In this document: positions 55,924 to 64,000 of the stretch, piece after piece
How the letters are laid out: the number at the start of each line of letters is the position of its first letter
Numbering within the stretch: position 1 is the first letter of the stretch
Origin: CAVXGU01 sp963761615
Lineage (GTDB): Bacteria > Acidobacteriota > Vicinamibacteria > Vicinamibacterales > CAVVIG01
Assembly (NCBI GenBank): GCA_963761615.1
Contig: CAVXGU010000003.1
Coordinates: forward strand, 1,550,001-1,614,000
Direction of reading: 5' to 3'
Length of the DNA: 64,000 bases
The notes under the pieces: model-generated
Seen by the model: only the letters and a program-made list of their open reading frames with translations
The model's database searches: none
Told to the model about the DNA's origin: nothing
Program-made: the position numbers and the translations under genes

Positions 55924-56982
55924 ATGAGGAATCGTTTTTGGGTGCTACTGGCTGCACTCACGGTGTTGGCGGCGTGCCGCGGTGTGTTCGCGCAATCCCT
56001 GAGCTACAGCTCGGGCCAGAACATCGCGCCGGCGTATGAGGGGTGGGAGCAGGACGCGGACGGATCCAGGTACTTCGTCTTCGGCTACATGAACCGGAAC
56101 TGGGAAGAGGAAATCGACGTTCCCGTCGGACCGGCCAACGGCTTCAATGTCGGGAATCCGGATCAAGGGCAGCCGACGCACTTCCTGCCGCGACGAAACC
56201 GCTTCGTGTTCCGCGTCAAGGTGCCGGACGGCTTCAAAGAGACCGACGAGATGGTCTGGACGCTGACGACGCACGGGAAGACGGAAAAGGCCTACGCGAC
56301 GCTGCGCCCCGACTACAAGATTGACAACGTCGTCAAGATGTCGGAGACGGGTGCGCTCGGGGCGGGTTCGAGCACTCCCGAGATTCGAGCCAACCAGCCA
56401 CCGGTCGTCGAGCTGGAGAACTCGGGTCCTCGGACCGTCAAAGTGGGCGAGCCGCTGGAGCTCTGGGCCATTGTCACTGACGACGGGGTCCCGAAGGCGC
56501 GCGGCGCCGGGCTCGCTGGAGCGGCGCTGACGGGACCGGGTGCGTCGCCCGCCATCGACGGCCGAGGGGCGGGACGCGGGGGGGCGACGGGAGCGGGCCG
56601 GCAGGGTCGCGGACGCGCTGCGCGCCCCGGCACCGACCAGGCCGATGGGGCCCGCTTTGGAAATCGCGCCATGCTGCCGCCGGCGCGCATCACCGTCGGC
56701 AAGAACAACGGCCTTCACCTGTCGTGGTTCGAATATCGTGGCCCCGGATCGGTGACGTTCGATCCGCCTCAGGTCAAGGTGTGGGAAGACACGAGAGCCG
56801 GGGCGAATTCGCCCTGGGCGCCTCTGTGGCAAGCGCCGAAGATACCGCCCGACGGCCGGATTGTCGTGCATGCGACATTCGCCGAGCCGGGTACGTACGT
56901 GCTTCGCGCGCTGGCTGACGACGGGGGATTGACCAACGGCCAGAACGTGACCGTCACCGTGGTGGCGGCAGACAGGCGATAG
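55924..56982 (+). CDS. exported protein, tandem paralog 1
   Basis: A 352-residue protein with a signal peptide giving mature QSLSYSSG. The conserved core has APAYEGWEQDADG, YFVFGYMNRNW, GQPTHFLPRRNRFVFRV and a C-terminal Ig-like half (VTFDPPQVKVWEDT, GTYVLRALADDGGLT). A Gly/Ala/Arg-rich low-complexity insert (about 205-245) is absent from the other two copies. LAAC in the signal could be a lipobox, but both paralogs cleave at AxA-QS, so peptidase I is more likely. No named family recognised; probably a periplasmic or surface binding protein. Confidence 0.75.
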   Translation: MRNRFWVLLAALTVLAACRGVFAQSLSYSSGQNIAPAYEGWEQDADGSRYFVFGYMNRNWEEEIDVPVGPANGFNVGNPDQGQPTHFLPRRNRFVFRVKVPDGFKETDEMVWTLTTHGKTEKAYATLRPDYKIDNVVKMSETGALGAGSSTPEIRANQPPVVELENSGPRTVKVGEPLELWAIVTDDGVPKARGAGLAGAALTGPGASPAIDGRGAGRGGATGAGRQGRGRAARPGTDQADGARFGNRAMLPPARITVGKNNGLHLSWFEYRGPGSVTFDPPQVKVWEDTRAGANSPWAPLWQAPKIPPDGRIVVHATFAEPGTYVLRALADDGGLTNGQNVTVTVVAADRR

Positions 56983-56999
56983 CGTAAGGGGGAACCAAC

Positions 57000-58022
57000 A
57001 TGACACGGCGTGCGGGCTGCGGATGGTTGGGCGGTGCATTGGTGCTTCTCGCGGCCGCGGGCCTGACCGGCCACCGGGCCGTGTCCGCGCAATCGCTGTC
57101 GTATTCGTCGGGGCAGGACATCGCGCCGGCGTACGAAGGCTGGGAGCAGGACGCCGACGGCGCCAAGTACTTCGTGTTCGGCTACATGAATCGCAACTGG
57201 CAGGAGGAGATCGACGTTCCGGTCGGACCGGAGAACGGCTTCAACGTCGGCAACCCCGACGAGGGCCAGCCCACGCACTTCCTGCCGCGGAGGAATCGCT
57301 TCGTGTTCCGCGTCAGAGTGCCGGACGGGTTCAAGGACACCGACGAGATGGTGTGGACGCTCACCTCGCACGGGAAGACCGAAAAGGCGTTCGCGACGCT
57401 TCGTCCTGACTACAAGATCGACAACGTAGTCCGGATGTCGGAAACTGGCGCCCTGGGCGCGGGCTCGAGCACGCCGGAGATCCGGGCGAACAAGCCTCCG
57501 GTGGTGAAGGTCGAGGGACCGAACCAGCGGACGGTCCAGGTGGGCAAACCCCTCGAGATCTGGACCACCGTCACCGACGACGGAATCCCGAAGGCGCGTG
57601 GCGCCGGTCTGGCGGGAGCCGCCATCGACAATCCGATCTTCCAGCAGCCGAACCAGCGAACGAGCGATCAGCCGGCCAATGCGCGCCGCGAGAATCGAGC
57701 GCTCCTGCCGCCCCAGCGGGTCACGGTCGGCAAGAACAACGGCCTGCATCTCTCGTGGTTCGTGTATCGCGGCGCGGGAACGGTGACCTTCGATCCCCCG
57801 CAGATCAAGGTCTGGGAGGACACCCGCACCGGGGCGAACTCACCGTGGGCGCCGGTCTGGCAAGCGCCGAAGATGCCGCCGGACGGCCGCATCGGCGTGC
57901 AGGTCACGTTCGCGAAGCCGGGAGACTACGTGTTGCGGGGCCTTGCCGACGACGGCGGGTTGACGAGCAGTCAGGACGTCACCGTGCGAGTCGTCGGGAA
58001 CATGGGACCCGCCAAGGAATAG
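57000..58022 (+). CDS. exported protein, tandem paralog 2
   Basis: A 340-residue copy of the 55924 protein, starting 17 bases after it. Signal peptide ends VSA-QS. The same core blocks are present (APAYEGWEQDADG, EIDVPVGPENGFNVGN, HFLPRRNRFVF, ETGALGAGSSTPEIRANKPP). In place of the Gly/Arg insert it has AAIDNPIFQQPNQRTSDQPANARREN. The C-terminal Ig-like half ends GLADDGGLTSSQDVTVRVV. Function unknown; tandem position implies co-expression. Confidence 0.78.
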   Translation: MTRRAGCGWLGGALVLLAAAGLTGHRAVSAQSLSYSSGQDIAPAYEGWEQDADGAKYFVFGYMNRNWQEEIDVPVGPENGFNVGNPDEGQPTHFLPRRNRFVFRVRVPDGFKDTDEMVWTLTSHGKTEKAFATLRPDYKIDNVVRMSETGALGAGSSTPEIRANKPPVVKVEGPNQRTVQVGKPLEIWTTVTDDGIPKARGAGLAGAAIDNPIFQQPNQRTSDQPANARRENRALLPPQRVTVGKNNGLHLSWFVYRGAGTVTFDPPQIKVWEDTRTGANSPWAPVWQAPKMPPDGRIGVQVTFAKPGDYVLRGLADDGGLTSSQDVTVRVVGNMGPAKE

Positions 58023-58025
58023 ATC

Positions 58026-59033
58026 ATGACGAGGGCCGTCACGCGCAGATGGTCATGGTGCGGGCTCATCCTGGTTGCCGCCTGGGCCAGTGGGCGTCTG
58101 CCGAGCGTGTCCGCGCAGTCGTTGAGTTACTCGAGCGGGCAGAACGTCGCTCCCGCCTACGAGGGGTGGGAGCAGGACGCTACCGGCGTGAAGTACTTCG
58201 TGTTCGGGTACATGAACCGGAACTGGCAGGAGGAGATCGACGTTCCCATCGGGCCCGACAACGGCTTTAGCGGCGGCAACGCCGACCAGGGCCAGCCGAC
58301 GCACTTCCTGCCGCGACGGAACCGCTTTGTGTTCCGGGTGAGAGTGCCCGATACCTTCAAGGAGACGGACGAACTCGTCTGGACGCTGGCGTCGAAGGGA
58401 AAGACCGAGAAGGCGTATGCGTCCCTGCGCCCGGACTACAAGATCGACAACGTCGTCCGGATGTCGGAGACCGGTGCGCTCGGCGCGGGCTCGAGCACGC
58501 CGGAGATTCGAGCCAACGAGCCCCCGGTCGTGAAGCTGGACGGGGCGGATCGCCGAACGGTGCGAGTTGGCCAGCCGCTGGAGATCTGGACCGTCGTCAC
58601 CGACGACGGGATCCCGAAGTCGCGTGGCGCCGGGCTCGCGGGCGCGGCGATCGACAACCCGGTCTTCTCGCAGTCGAATCAGCGAACGAGCGATCAGCCT
58701 GCCAATGCGCGCCGTGAGAACCGGACGATGCTCCCGCCCGCGCGGGCGACCGTGGGCAAGAACGTCGGCCTGCACGAGTCGTGGTTCGTGTATCGCGGCG
58801 CCGGGGCCGTCGCTTTCGAACCGCCGCAGATCAAGGTATGGGAGGACACGCGGACCGGGGCCAATTCTCCCTGGGCGCCGATCTGGCAGGCGCCGAAGCT
58901 GGCGCCGGACGGCCGGCTGGTCGTCCACGTGACGTTCGCCAAGCCGGGCACCTACGTGCTTCGCGCGCTGGCCGACGACGGCGGCCTCACCAATACGAAG
59001 AACGTCGACGTCACGGTGACCGTGATTCCTTGA
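58026..59033 (+). CDS. exported protein, tandem paralog 3
   Basis: A 335-residue copy starting 3 bases after paralog 2. It is closest to paralog 2: both share the AAIDNPxFxQxNQRTSDQPANARREN insert. Signal peptide ends VSA-QSLSYSSG. Conserved core as in the others, with GFSGGNADQGQPTH as a local variant. A hairpin follows the stop, so the three form one unit. Function unknown. Confidence 0.78.
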   Translation: MTRAVTRRWSWCGLILVAAWASGRLPSVSAQSLSYSSGQNVAPAYEGWEQDATGVKYFVFGYMNRNWQEEIDVPIGPDNGFSGGNADQGQPTHFLPRRNRFVFRVRVPDTFKETDELVWTLASKGKTEKAYASLRPDYKIDNVVRMSETGALGAGSSTPEIRANEPPVVKLDGADRRTVRVGQPLEIWTVVTDDGIPKSRGAGLAGAAIDNPVFSQSNQRTSDQPANARRENRTMLPPARATVGKNVGLHESWFVYRGAGAVAFEPPQIKVWEDTRTGANSPWAPIWQAPKLAPDGRLVVHVTFAKPGTYVLRALADDGGLTNTKNVDVTVTVIP

Positions 59034-59050
59034 GCTCTCCGGGGGGCGAG

Positions 59051-59077
59051 CGCGCGTCCTGTCTTGACGGACGCGCG
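59051..59077 (+). terminator. hairpin terminator after the paralog trio
   Basis: CGCGCGTCC / GGACGCGCG, a 9-bp stem with a 9-base loop, 17 bases after the third paralog. Confidence 0.5.
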
Positions 59078-59133
59078 TCGACCTCTGGGGGCAGCCCCCT
59101 TTCACGCTCGATTTCGTCTCCTCGGCGGCTCCG

Positions 59134-59155
59134 CGCGACAGTGATAATGTTCGCG
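59134..59155. promoter_or_regulatory. weak RegA-like dyad and -10-like box before CRTAC1 lipoprotein
   Basis: CGCGACA-N7-TGTTCGCG is an imperfect dyad with an extra base in one arm, and GATAAT inside it resembles a -10 element. It lies about 80 bases before the 59235 start. Lower support than the copies at 1561, 7949 and 8008. Confidence 0.25.
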
Positions 59156-59234
59156 TGTCGAGGCAGGTGGGCGGACTTGCGGCAGGCGGGACGCGGCCGC
59201 AAAGCGCTCGAGGGACGGTCGGGTCGCGGGTGCC

Positions 59235-61040
59235 ATGAGAGCCAGAGGGATCGGGACGTGGTGGGGGCGTGCGGCGCTGCTGGTGTGCGGTCTGGTCGCG
59301 GGCTGCTCGGGCCAGACGACGCCGGCCTCCGGGAAAGCGCCCGCGGCGGCCGGGGGCGCCCAGACCGCGGAGTGGTTCACGGAGCAGGCCAAGGCGTCCG
59401 GCCTCGACTTCACGCATTTCAACGGTGCGTCGGGTCGCTACTACTACCCTGAAATCCTGGGCCCCGGGGTCGCGCTGTTCGACTACGACAACGACGGGGA
59501 CCTCGACGTCTTCGTCACGCAGGGACGCATGCTGGGCCCCGTCGACGATCCCGCCAAGGCGCTCGTCCCGCCCGCCGACCCGTCCCGTCCGGGCGGTCGA
59601 TTGTTTCGCAACGACCTGCGGGTGGCTCCCGACGGCACGCGCACCCTGCACTTCACGGACGTGACCGCCTCGAGCGGGATCAAGACGACGCAGTACGGCC
59701 TGGGCGTCGCCGCCGGGGACTACGACAACGACGGCTTCGTCGATCTGTTTCTCACGAACTTCGGCACGAACCAGTTGTTCCACAACAACGGCGACGGCAC
59801 ATTCACCGACGTCACCGAACAGGTCGGACTCAAGAGCCAGCCCGGCGTGGCGGTGTCGGCCGCCTTCGTGGACTACGACCGCGACGGCTGGCTGGACCTG
59901 TACGTCGCGTACAACGTGAACTACCAGCTGGATCGCGAGCAGGTGTGTCCCAACTCGTCGGGCGTGCGCGACTACTGTCCGCCGCAGATCTACGGCGGGC
60001 GCCCGGATCACCTGTACCGAAACCTGGGCAACGGCCGGTTCGTCGACGTGAGCGATCGCGCGCTCGTGGGCGGCAAGTTCGGTCCCGCGCTCGGCGTGAC
60101 GGCGGCCGATTTCAACGGCGACGGCTGGCCGGACATCTTCGTGGCCAACGACGGCGAACCGGATCTCCTGTGGATCAACCAGCGTGACGGCACCTTCCGG
60201 GAGATGGGGCTGCAGGCGGGCGTGGCCGTGACGGCCGATGGTCAGGCCGAGGCGAGCATGGGTGTCGATGCGGCGGACTTCGACAACGACGGGGACGACG
60301 ATCTGGTGGAGACGGAGCTGACGACCCAGGGCTTCAACCTGTACGTCAACGACGGTTCGGCGAGGTTCACGGACGCCAGCGCGGCCTCCGGCATCGGGCC
60401 GCTGAGCCAGCAGTACACGGGGTGGGGCACCAACTGGATCGACTTCGACAACGACGGCTGGCTCGACCTGCTGTCGGTGAACGGGCCGATCGTCAGAAAT
60501 GAAGGGCAGCCCGGTGTGGCGTGGCCCTACGGACAGCGAAAACTGCTCTTCCGGAATCGGGGCGGCGGGAAGTTCGAGAATGTGACCGACAAGGCGGGAG
60601 CGGTGTTCCAGCTGTTGGAGGCGGGCCGAGGGGCGGCCTTTGGCGACATCGACAACGACGGCGATATCGACGTCGTCGTCGGGAACGACAACGGGCCCAT
60701 CCAGCTGCTGCTGAATCAGATCGGCAGCCGCAATCACTGGCTGGGGCTTCGTCTGACCGGGTCGCCGACCCGCACGTCCGCCTCGGGCGGGCCCGCACGC
60801 GACCGCGACATGCTCGGCGCGGAGGTGACGGTGGTGCGCCCGGACGGGACCAGGCTGCGCCGGCGCGCGAAGTCTGGCGCCAGCTATGGCTCGGCCAACG
60901 ACCCGCGCGTCCTGGTCGGGCTGGGAACCTCCTCCGGGCCGGTCCAGGTGGAGATCCGGTGGCCCGACGGGAAGACGGAGACTCGCTCCGCCGTGGGAAT
61001 CGATCGATGGATCACGCTGAGGGAAGGCGGACAGCCATAG
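59235..61040 (+). CDS. CRTAC1-like FG-GAP/ASPIC lipoprotein
   Basis: A 601-residue protein with lipobox VAGC (Cys24). FG-GAP calcium loops follow (DYDNDGDLD, DYDNDGFVD, DYDRDGWLD, DFNGDGWPD, DFDNDGDDD, DFDNDGWLD, DIDNDGDID), then the ASPIC/UnbV end (DMLGAEVTV, RAKSGASYGSANDPRVLVGLG). It is followed with little or no gap by a TPR lipoprotein, a common pairing in Acidobacteria that suggests a surface complex (inference). Confidence 0.9.
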   Translation: MRARGIGTWWGRAALLVCGLVAGCSGQTTPASGKAPAAAGGAQTAEWFTEQAKASGLDFTHFNGASGRYYYPEILGPGVALFDYDNDGDLDVFVTQGRMLGPVDDPAKALVPPADPSRPGGRLFRNDLRVAPDGTRTLHFTDVTASSGIKTTQYGLGVAAGDYDNDGFVDLFLTNFGTNQLFHNNGDGTFTDVTEQVGLKSQPGVAVSAAFVDYDRDGWLDLYVAYNVNYQLDREQVCPNSSGVRDYCPPQIYGGRPDHLYRNLGNGRFVDVSDRALVGGKFGPALGVTAADFNGDGWPDIFVANDGEPDLLWINQRDGTFREMGLQAGVAVTADGQAEASMGVDAADFDNDGDDDLVETELTTQGFNLYVNDGSARFTDASAASGIGPLSQQYTGWGTNWIDFDNDGWLDLLSVNGPIVRNEGQPGVAWPYGQRKLLFRNRGGGKFENVTDKAGAVFQLLEAGRGAAFGDIDNDGDIDVVVGNDNGPIQLLLNQIGSRNHWLGLRLTGSPTRTSASGGPARDRDMLGAEVTVVRPDGTRLRRRAKSGASYGSANDPRVLVGLGTSSGPVQVEIRWPDGKTETRSAVGIDRWITLREGGQP

Positions 61041-62671
61041 GCCACGCGCTCCTGCGCTGGGGCCCGTGCGTCCTGGCCGCCGCGCTGGCGGCCGCATGCG
61101 GTTCTCGGCCGCGCGTGCCGGCCGCCGCCTCCGCACAGCCAGCGGCCGGCGCGCCGCAGCCCCAGGGGCTGCGGCCGATCGCGCTCCCGGACCTCTCGAA
61201 GATGGTGCCCTCGGTGCAGAAGCAGATTCGGGACAGCCAGGCGTCCCTCTCGGAGAAGTCGGCGGCGAGGGCGCCGGCATCCGAGCTGGCCGAGGCGTAC
61301 GGCGGACTCGGCAAGCTCCTGATGGCGGCCGACTATCCGGATGCGGCGGAACCCTGCTTCACGGACGCCATGACGCTCGCGCCAGACGACTACCGGTGGC
61401 CGTACTACCTCGCGCACCTGTACCGCGAGCGGGGCGATCTCGAGAAGGCGGAAGGGCTGTTCGGACAGGTGCTTCGCGAACGGCCAGACGACGTCTCGAC
61501 GCTCGTCTGGCTGGGCAATCTGGAATTGCAGCAGGGGCGCCCCGACGGCGCGACGGCGCGCTTCCAGCGGGCACTCGACCTCGATCCGAATTCGATCTCG
61601 GCGCGTTTCGGCCTTGGGCGTGCCGCGCTGGCCAGGCAGGACTACGCGCAGGCCGTCAGCGACCTCGAGGGCGTGCTGAAGCGCGACCCGAAGGCGAGCG
61701 GCGCGGAGTATCCGCTCTCGCTCGCCTATCGCGGCCTCGGTGATGCGCGGCAAGCCGACGCGCATCTCAAACGCCGGGAGGATCATCTCATCCTGCCGGC
61801 CGATCCGCTGATGGTCGAGCTGGACGGCCTCCTCAAGAGCCCGGAGACGTACGAGACGGAGGGCATCCAGGCGCTGAAGGACCAGCACTTCCCCGAGGCG
61901 GCGGAGTTCTTCCGCCAGGGTCTGAAGCTGACGCCGGACAGCGCGGCCTTGCACCACCGGCTGGGCACCGCTCTGTACCTGATGGGCGACACCCCCCAGG
62001 CCCAGCTCGAGTTCGAAACCGCCGTGCGGCACGATGCGAATTACTTTCCGGCCCAGTTCAGCCTGGGCGTGCTGCTCCAGGACCGCGGTCAGCACGCGCA
62101 GGCGATCGCGCGGTTCTCCGCGGCGCTTCGAGCTCGGCCCACGTACACGGAGGCGCGCCTGCGGATGGCGACCAGCATGCGGCGCGTGGGTCGCGCCGCC
62201 GACGCCCTCCCCGAGTACGAGCAGGTGCTCCGCGAAGATCCGAATCTGACCGAGGCGCGGTTCGGCGAGGCCATGGCATTCGTCCAGCTCGGGCGGTACG
62301 CAGAGGCACGGGATCATCTGGCTGCCGCCGTGAAGGCGTATCCGGACGAGGTGGCGTTCCAGCACGGCCTCGCACGTCTGCTGGCGGCGGCTCCCGACGA
62401 TCACGTCCGCGACGGCGACCGGGCCGTTTCGATCGTCACCGGGCTCCTCCAGCACGAGCCGCGAACGCTCGATCTCGGAGAGACGCTGGCCATGGCCCTG
62501 GCGGCGGCCGGACGATACCAGGAAGCGGTCGGCGTTCAGGAACAGTTGCTCGAGGCCGCGCGGCAGCAGCCCAATCTCGCCGGGGTCGCGCGGCGATTGT
62601 CGGCCAACCTCGAGCTGTACGAGAAGGGGCAGCCATGTAAGGCGCCCTGGCCGGCCGACGAGATCCCGTGA
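61007..62671 (+). CDS. TPR-repeat lipoprotein
   Basis: A 554-residue protein with lipobox AAAC (Cys31). About ten TPR units follow from residue 90 (GLGKLLMAADYPDAAEPCF, YLAHLYRERGDLEKAEGLF, WLGNLELQQGRPDGATARF, HRLGTALYLMGDTPQAQLEF, SLGVLLQDRGQHAQAIARF). ATG 61007 overlaps the CRTAC1 gene by 34 bases and gives a longish n-region. The best ribosome site (GGAAGGCGG) instead precedes an ATA at 61037, so the true start may be non-canonical or there. Scaffold role inferred. Confidence 0.82.
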   Translation: MDHAEGRRTAIGHALLRWGPCVLAAALAAACGSRPRVPAAASAQPAAGAPQPQGLRPIALPDLSKMVPSVQKQIRDSQASLSEKSAARAPASELAEAYGGLGKLLMAADYPDAAEPCFTDAMTLAPDDYRWPYYLAHLYRERGDLEKAEGLFGQVLRERPDDVSTLVWLGNLELQQGRPDGATARFQRALDLDPNSISARFGLGRAALARQDYAQAVSDLEGVLKRDPKASGAEYPLSLAYRGLGDARQADAHLKRREDHLILPADPLMVELDGLLKSPETYETEGIQALKDQHFPEAAEFFRQGLKLTPDSAALHHRLGTALYLMGDTPQAQLEFETAVRHDANYFPAQFSLGVLLQDRGQHAQAIARFSAALRARPTYTEARLRMATSMRRVGRAADALPEYEQVLREDPNLTEARFGEAMAFVQLGRYAEARDHLAAAVKAYPDEVAFQHGLARLLAAAPDDHVRDGDRAVSIVTGLLQHEPRTLDLGETLAMALAAAGRYQEAVGVQEQLLEAARQQPNLAGVARRLSANLELYEKGQPCKAPWPADEIP

Positions 62672-62687
62672 ACCCTGGAGGCTCCCG

Positions 62688-64000
62688 ATGAACGTGCGAG
62701 CGATGTCGCACGCGGCCGCGCGGACGGCGTGCCTGATCCTCGTGGCTGCAGGTCCGGCCGCGGCGCAAACCCCGCCCGCGGGGCAAGCGCCGGCTGTCGT
62801 GCCCGTGGTCGTGACGGCGGCCAGCCCGGACGTTCAGGCTGGGACCATCACCGTCACCGGCCAGCACTTCGGACCGCAGCCCTTCGTGACGCTCAACCTC
62901 ATTCCCCTCAACGTTCAATCGGCGACCGACAGCCGGATCGTCGCCGTCGCTCCGCTCGACCAGATTCCGCCCGACACGTATCTGCTGACCGTGAGCCGCG
63001 GGACGGCCGACCAGGCTGGCGGGTCGATTGACGTGGTGCTCGGCGCCACGGGCGGCGCGGCGGGCCAGGCGCCGGCGGCGGCGTCGACGGACGTCACGGC
63101 CGCCGTCCCGTCCGCGACCGACGCGGCGGCCAGGGTCGGGGACCACGTCATCACGGTCGGCGACGTCGACGCGGAGTGGCGCCGGACGGAATCCCGGGGG
63201 ATATCTCCTGTTGGCCCGTGAGCTCGACGAGAACCGGCGTCGAGTGGCGGAGCAGATGGTCAACGACGAGCTGCTCGCGCGGGAAGCCGCGGCCCACGGT
63301 CTCACCACCCAGGCACTCCTGGACCAGGAGGTGCCGAAGCGCATTGTCACGATGCCCGAATCGGCCGTCCTGTCGCTGTACCAGAGTCTGGGAGATCGGC
63401 TGCGCGGAGCCAGCCTGGAGCAGATGCGGCCCGCGCTGCGCGCGTGGCTCACGCGGAAGTCCGAGCCGGAAGTCGCGAAGATGACGTACGTGGAGGAGCT
63501 GAAGGAAGTCTCGACGAAGGCCGACGTGCTGATCGAGGCGCCGCGGGTGCGCGTCGCGTCCGGCCCGCAGGACCCGTCGCTCGGGGTGGCCGGAGCGCCC
63601 GTGCAAATCGTGGCGTTCGGCGACTTCGAGAGTGCGGAGTACGCGCGTTTCGCGCTCGCGTTCAAAGAGGTGCGCGACAAGTACGGCGATCGGGTGCGCA
63701 TCGTCTTCAAGTACCTGCCTGTCGGTAGCGCCGATTCTCAGACCGACGCCGAGGCCGCCGCGTGCGCGCAGGCGCAAGGCCGCTTCTGGCCCTATCACGA
63801 CGCGCTCCTCGTCGAGCCCGGACCGTGGGGCGTGCCGCGCCTCAAGGAGGTGGCGACCAAGGCCGGCCTCGACCGGACCGCCTTCGACGCCTGTCTGGAT
63901 GGCGAGACGTACCGGAAGGTCGCCGTTCAGGCTCTCGATGAGGCCGCACGGTACGGCGTCACCGCCAGCCCCAGCTTCCTGGTGAACGGCGCACTGGCGC
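62688..64000 (+). CDS. TIG / SurA-like / redox-dead DsbA-like exported protein, apparent +1 frameshift, 3' truncated
   Basis: ATG 62688; signal peptide 1-27. Residues 38-118 resemble an IPT/TIG beta domain (VTAASPDVQAGTITVTGQHFG). After VGDHVITVGDVDAEWRRT, a SurA/PpiC N-terminal-type segment, the frame moves by one at about 63189-63201, into PGGYLLLARELDENRRRVAEQMVNDELL. A DsbA-like thioredoxin domain follows, with cis-Pro loop TASPSFLVNG. Where DsbA has FxCPxC it reads FESAEY (63625-63642), so both active-site Cys are lost. The chain is open at the window end. A chaperone-like role is inferred. Confidence 0.7.

Noticed and set aside
55924..59033. Direct repeats resembling a CRISPR or satellite array
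   Set aside because: The similarity is three diverged paralogous genes of about 1 kb each with normal coding structure.
58053..61280. 1075-codon minus-strand open frame
   Set aside because: Runs antisense through two certain exported proteins and the CRTAC1 lipoprotein; Arg-rich shadow without motifs.
11383..63211. A single strict frameshift signal or codon reassignment of CGA/AGA
   Set aside because: CGA and AGA are read normally inside intact genes (for example in the 8533 receptor and the 1679 kinase), and at least two junctions (14937, 45995) do not involve an NGA codon.
1..64000. tRNA, rRNA, integrase, insertion sequence or prophage
   Set aside because: No cloverleaf with conserved T-loop, no transposase or integrase motif and no terminal repeats were noticed on reading both strands; a covariance-model search was not possible.

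Overview
The window is GC-rich, densely packed bacterial chromosome with no rRNA, tRNA, CRISPR array, integrase or insertion sequence that I could see. Its gene content points to Acidobacteriota, probably the Vicinamibacteria (subdivision 6). The pointers are several large TonB receptors with an N-terminal carboxypeptidase-regulatory domain, five FG-GAP/VCBS proteins of the CRTAC1/ASPIC-UnbV type, a linalool-dehydratase-like Tat protein, a c-type cytochrome/copper monooxygenase fusion and a PQQ dehydrogenase. The taxonomic call is inference from gene content.

Layout. 1-3.5 kb: 3' part of an M28 carboxypeptidase, then a RegB/RegA-type redox two-component pair. 3.5-10.9 kb: two divergent gene sets that look like metal (probably copper) uptake: TonB receptor, BNR protein and TlpA thioredoxin on the minus strand; a Cys/His-rich small protein and an OprC-like TonB receptor on the plus strand. 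10.9-16 kb: an anion-transporter relic, a DUF6600 protein, small secreted/membrane proteins, dCTP deaminase and a linalool dehydratase/isomerase-like protein. 16-26.8 kb: isochorismatase-fold hydrolase, MarR-MFS, exported methyltransferase, PadR plus membrane protein, RND efflux pump, split DUF1254/DUF1214 pair. 27-34.3 kb (minus): CRTAC1 protein, TAXI binding protein, histidine kinase, response regulator and PQQ dehydrogenase, apparently one transcription unit. 34.6-41.9 kb: Oar-like TonB receptor, a small exported protein, then a NarL-type kinase/regulator/CRTAC1 operon. 42-53.7 kb: CcdA-like protein, asparagine-synthase-like protein, His-rich membrane protein, radical SAM, flavin halogenase-like enzyme, and a minus-strand UnbU/UnbV/TPR-UnbV set like the accessory genes of enediyne clusters. 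54.3-64 kb (plus): cytochrome/copper monooxygenase, three tandem paralogous exported proteins, CRTAC1 lipoprotein, TPR lipoprotein and a TIG/peptidyl-prolyl-isomerase-like/redox-dead DsbA-like protein running off the end.

Two patterns cut across the window. (1) Eight genes carry ten apparent frame changes, and all ten are +1 (one surplus base) on both strands. That is either a systematic insertion error, decay, or +1 recoding. (2) Three copies of the dyad GCGTC-N5-GNCGC, the core of RegA/PrrA/ActR operators, lie upstream of regB-like and in the divergent TonB promoter. Degenerate relatives (GCGAC-N5-) lie before the linalool-dehydratase-like, Oar-like and monooxygenase genes, which suggests a local RegBA-like regulon.
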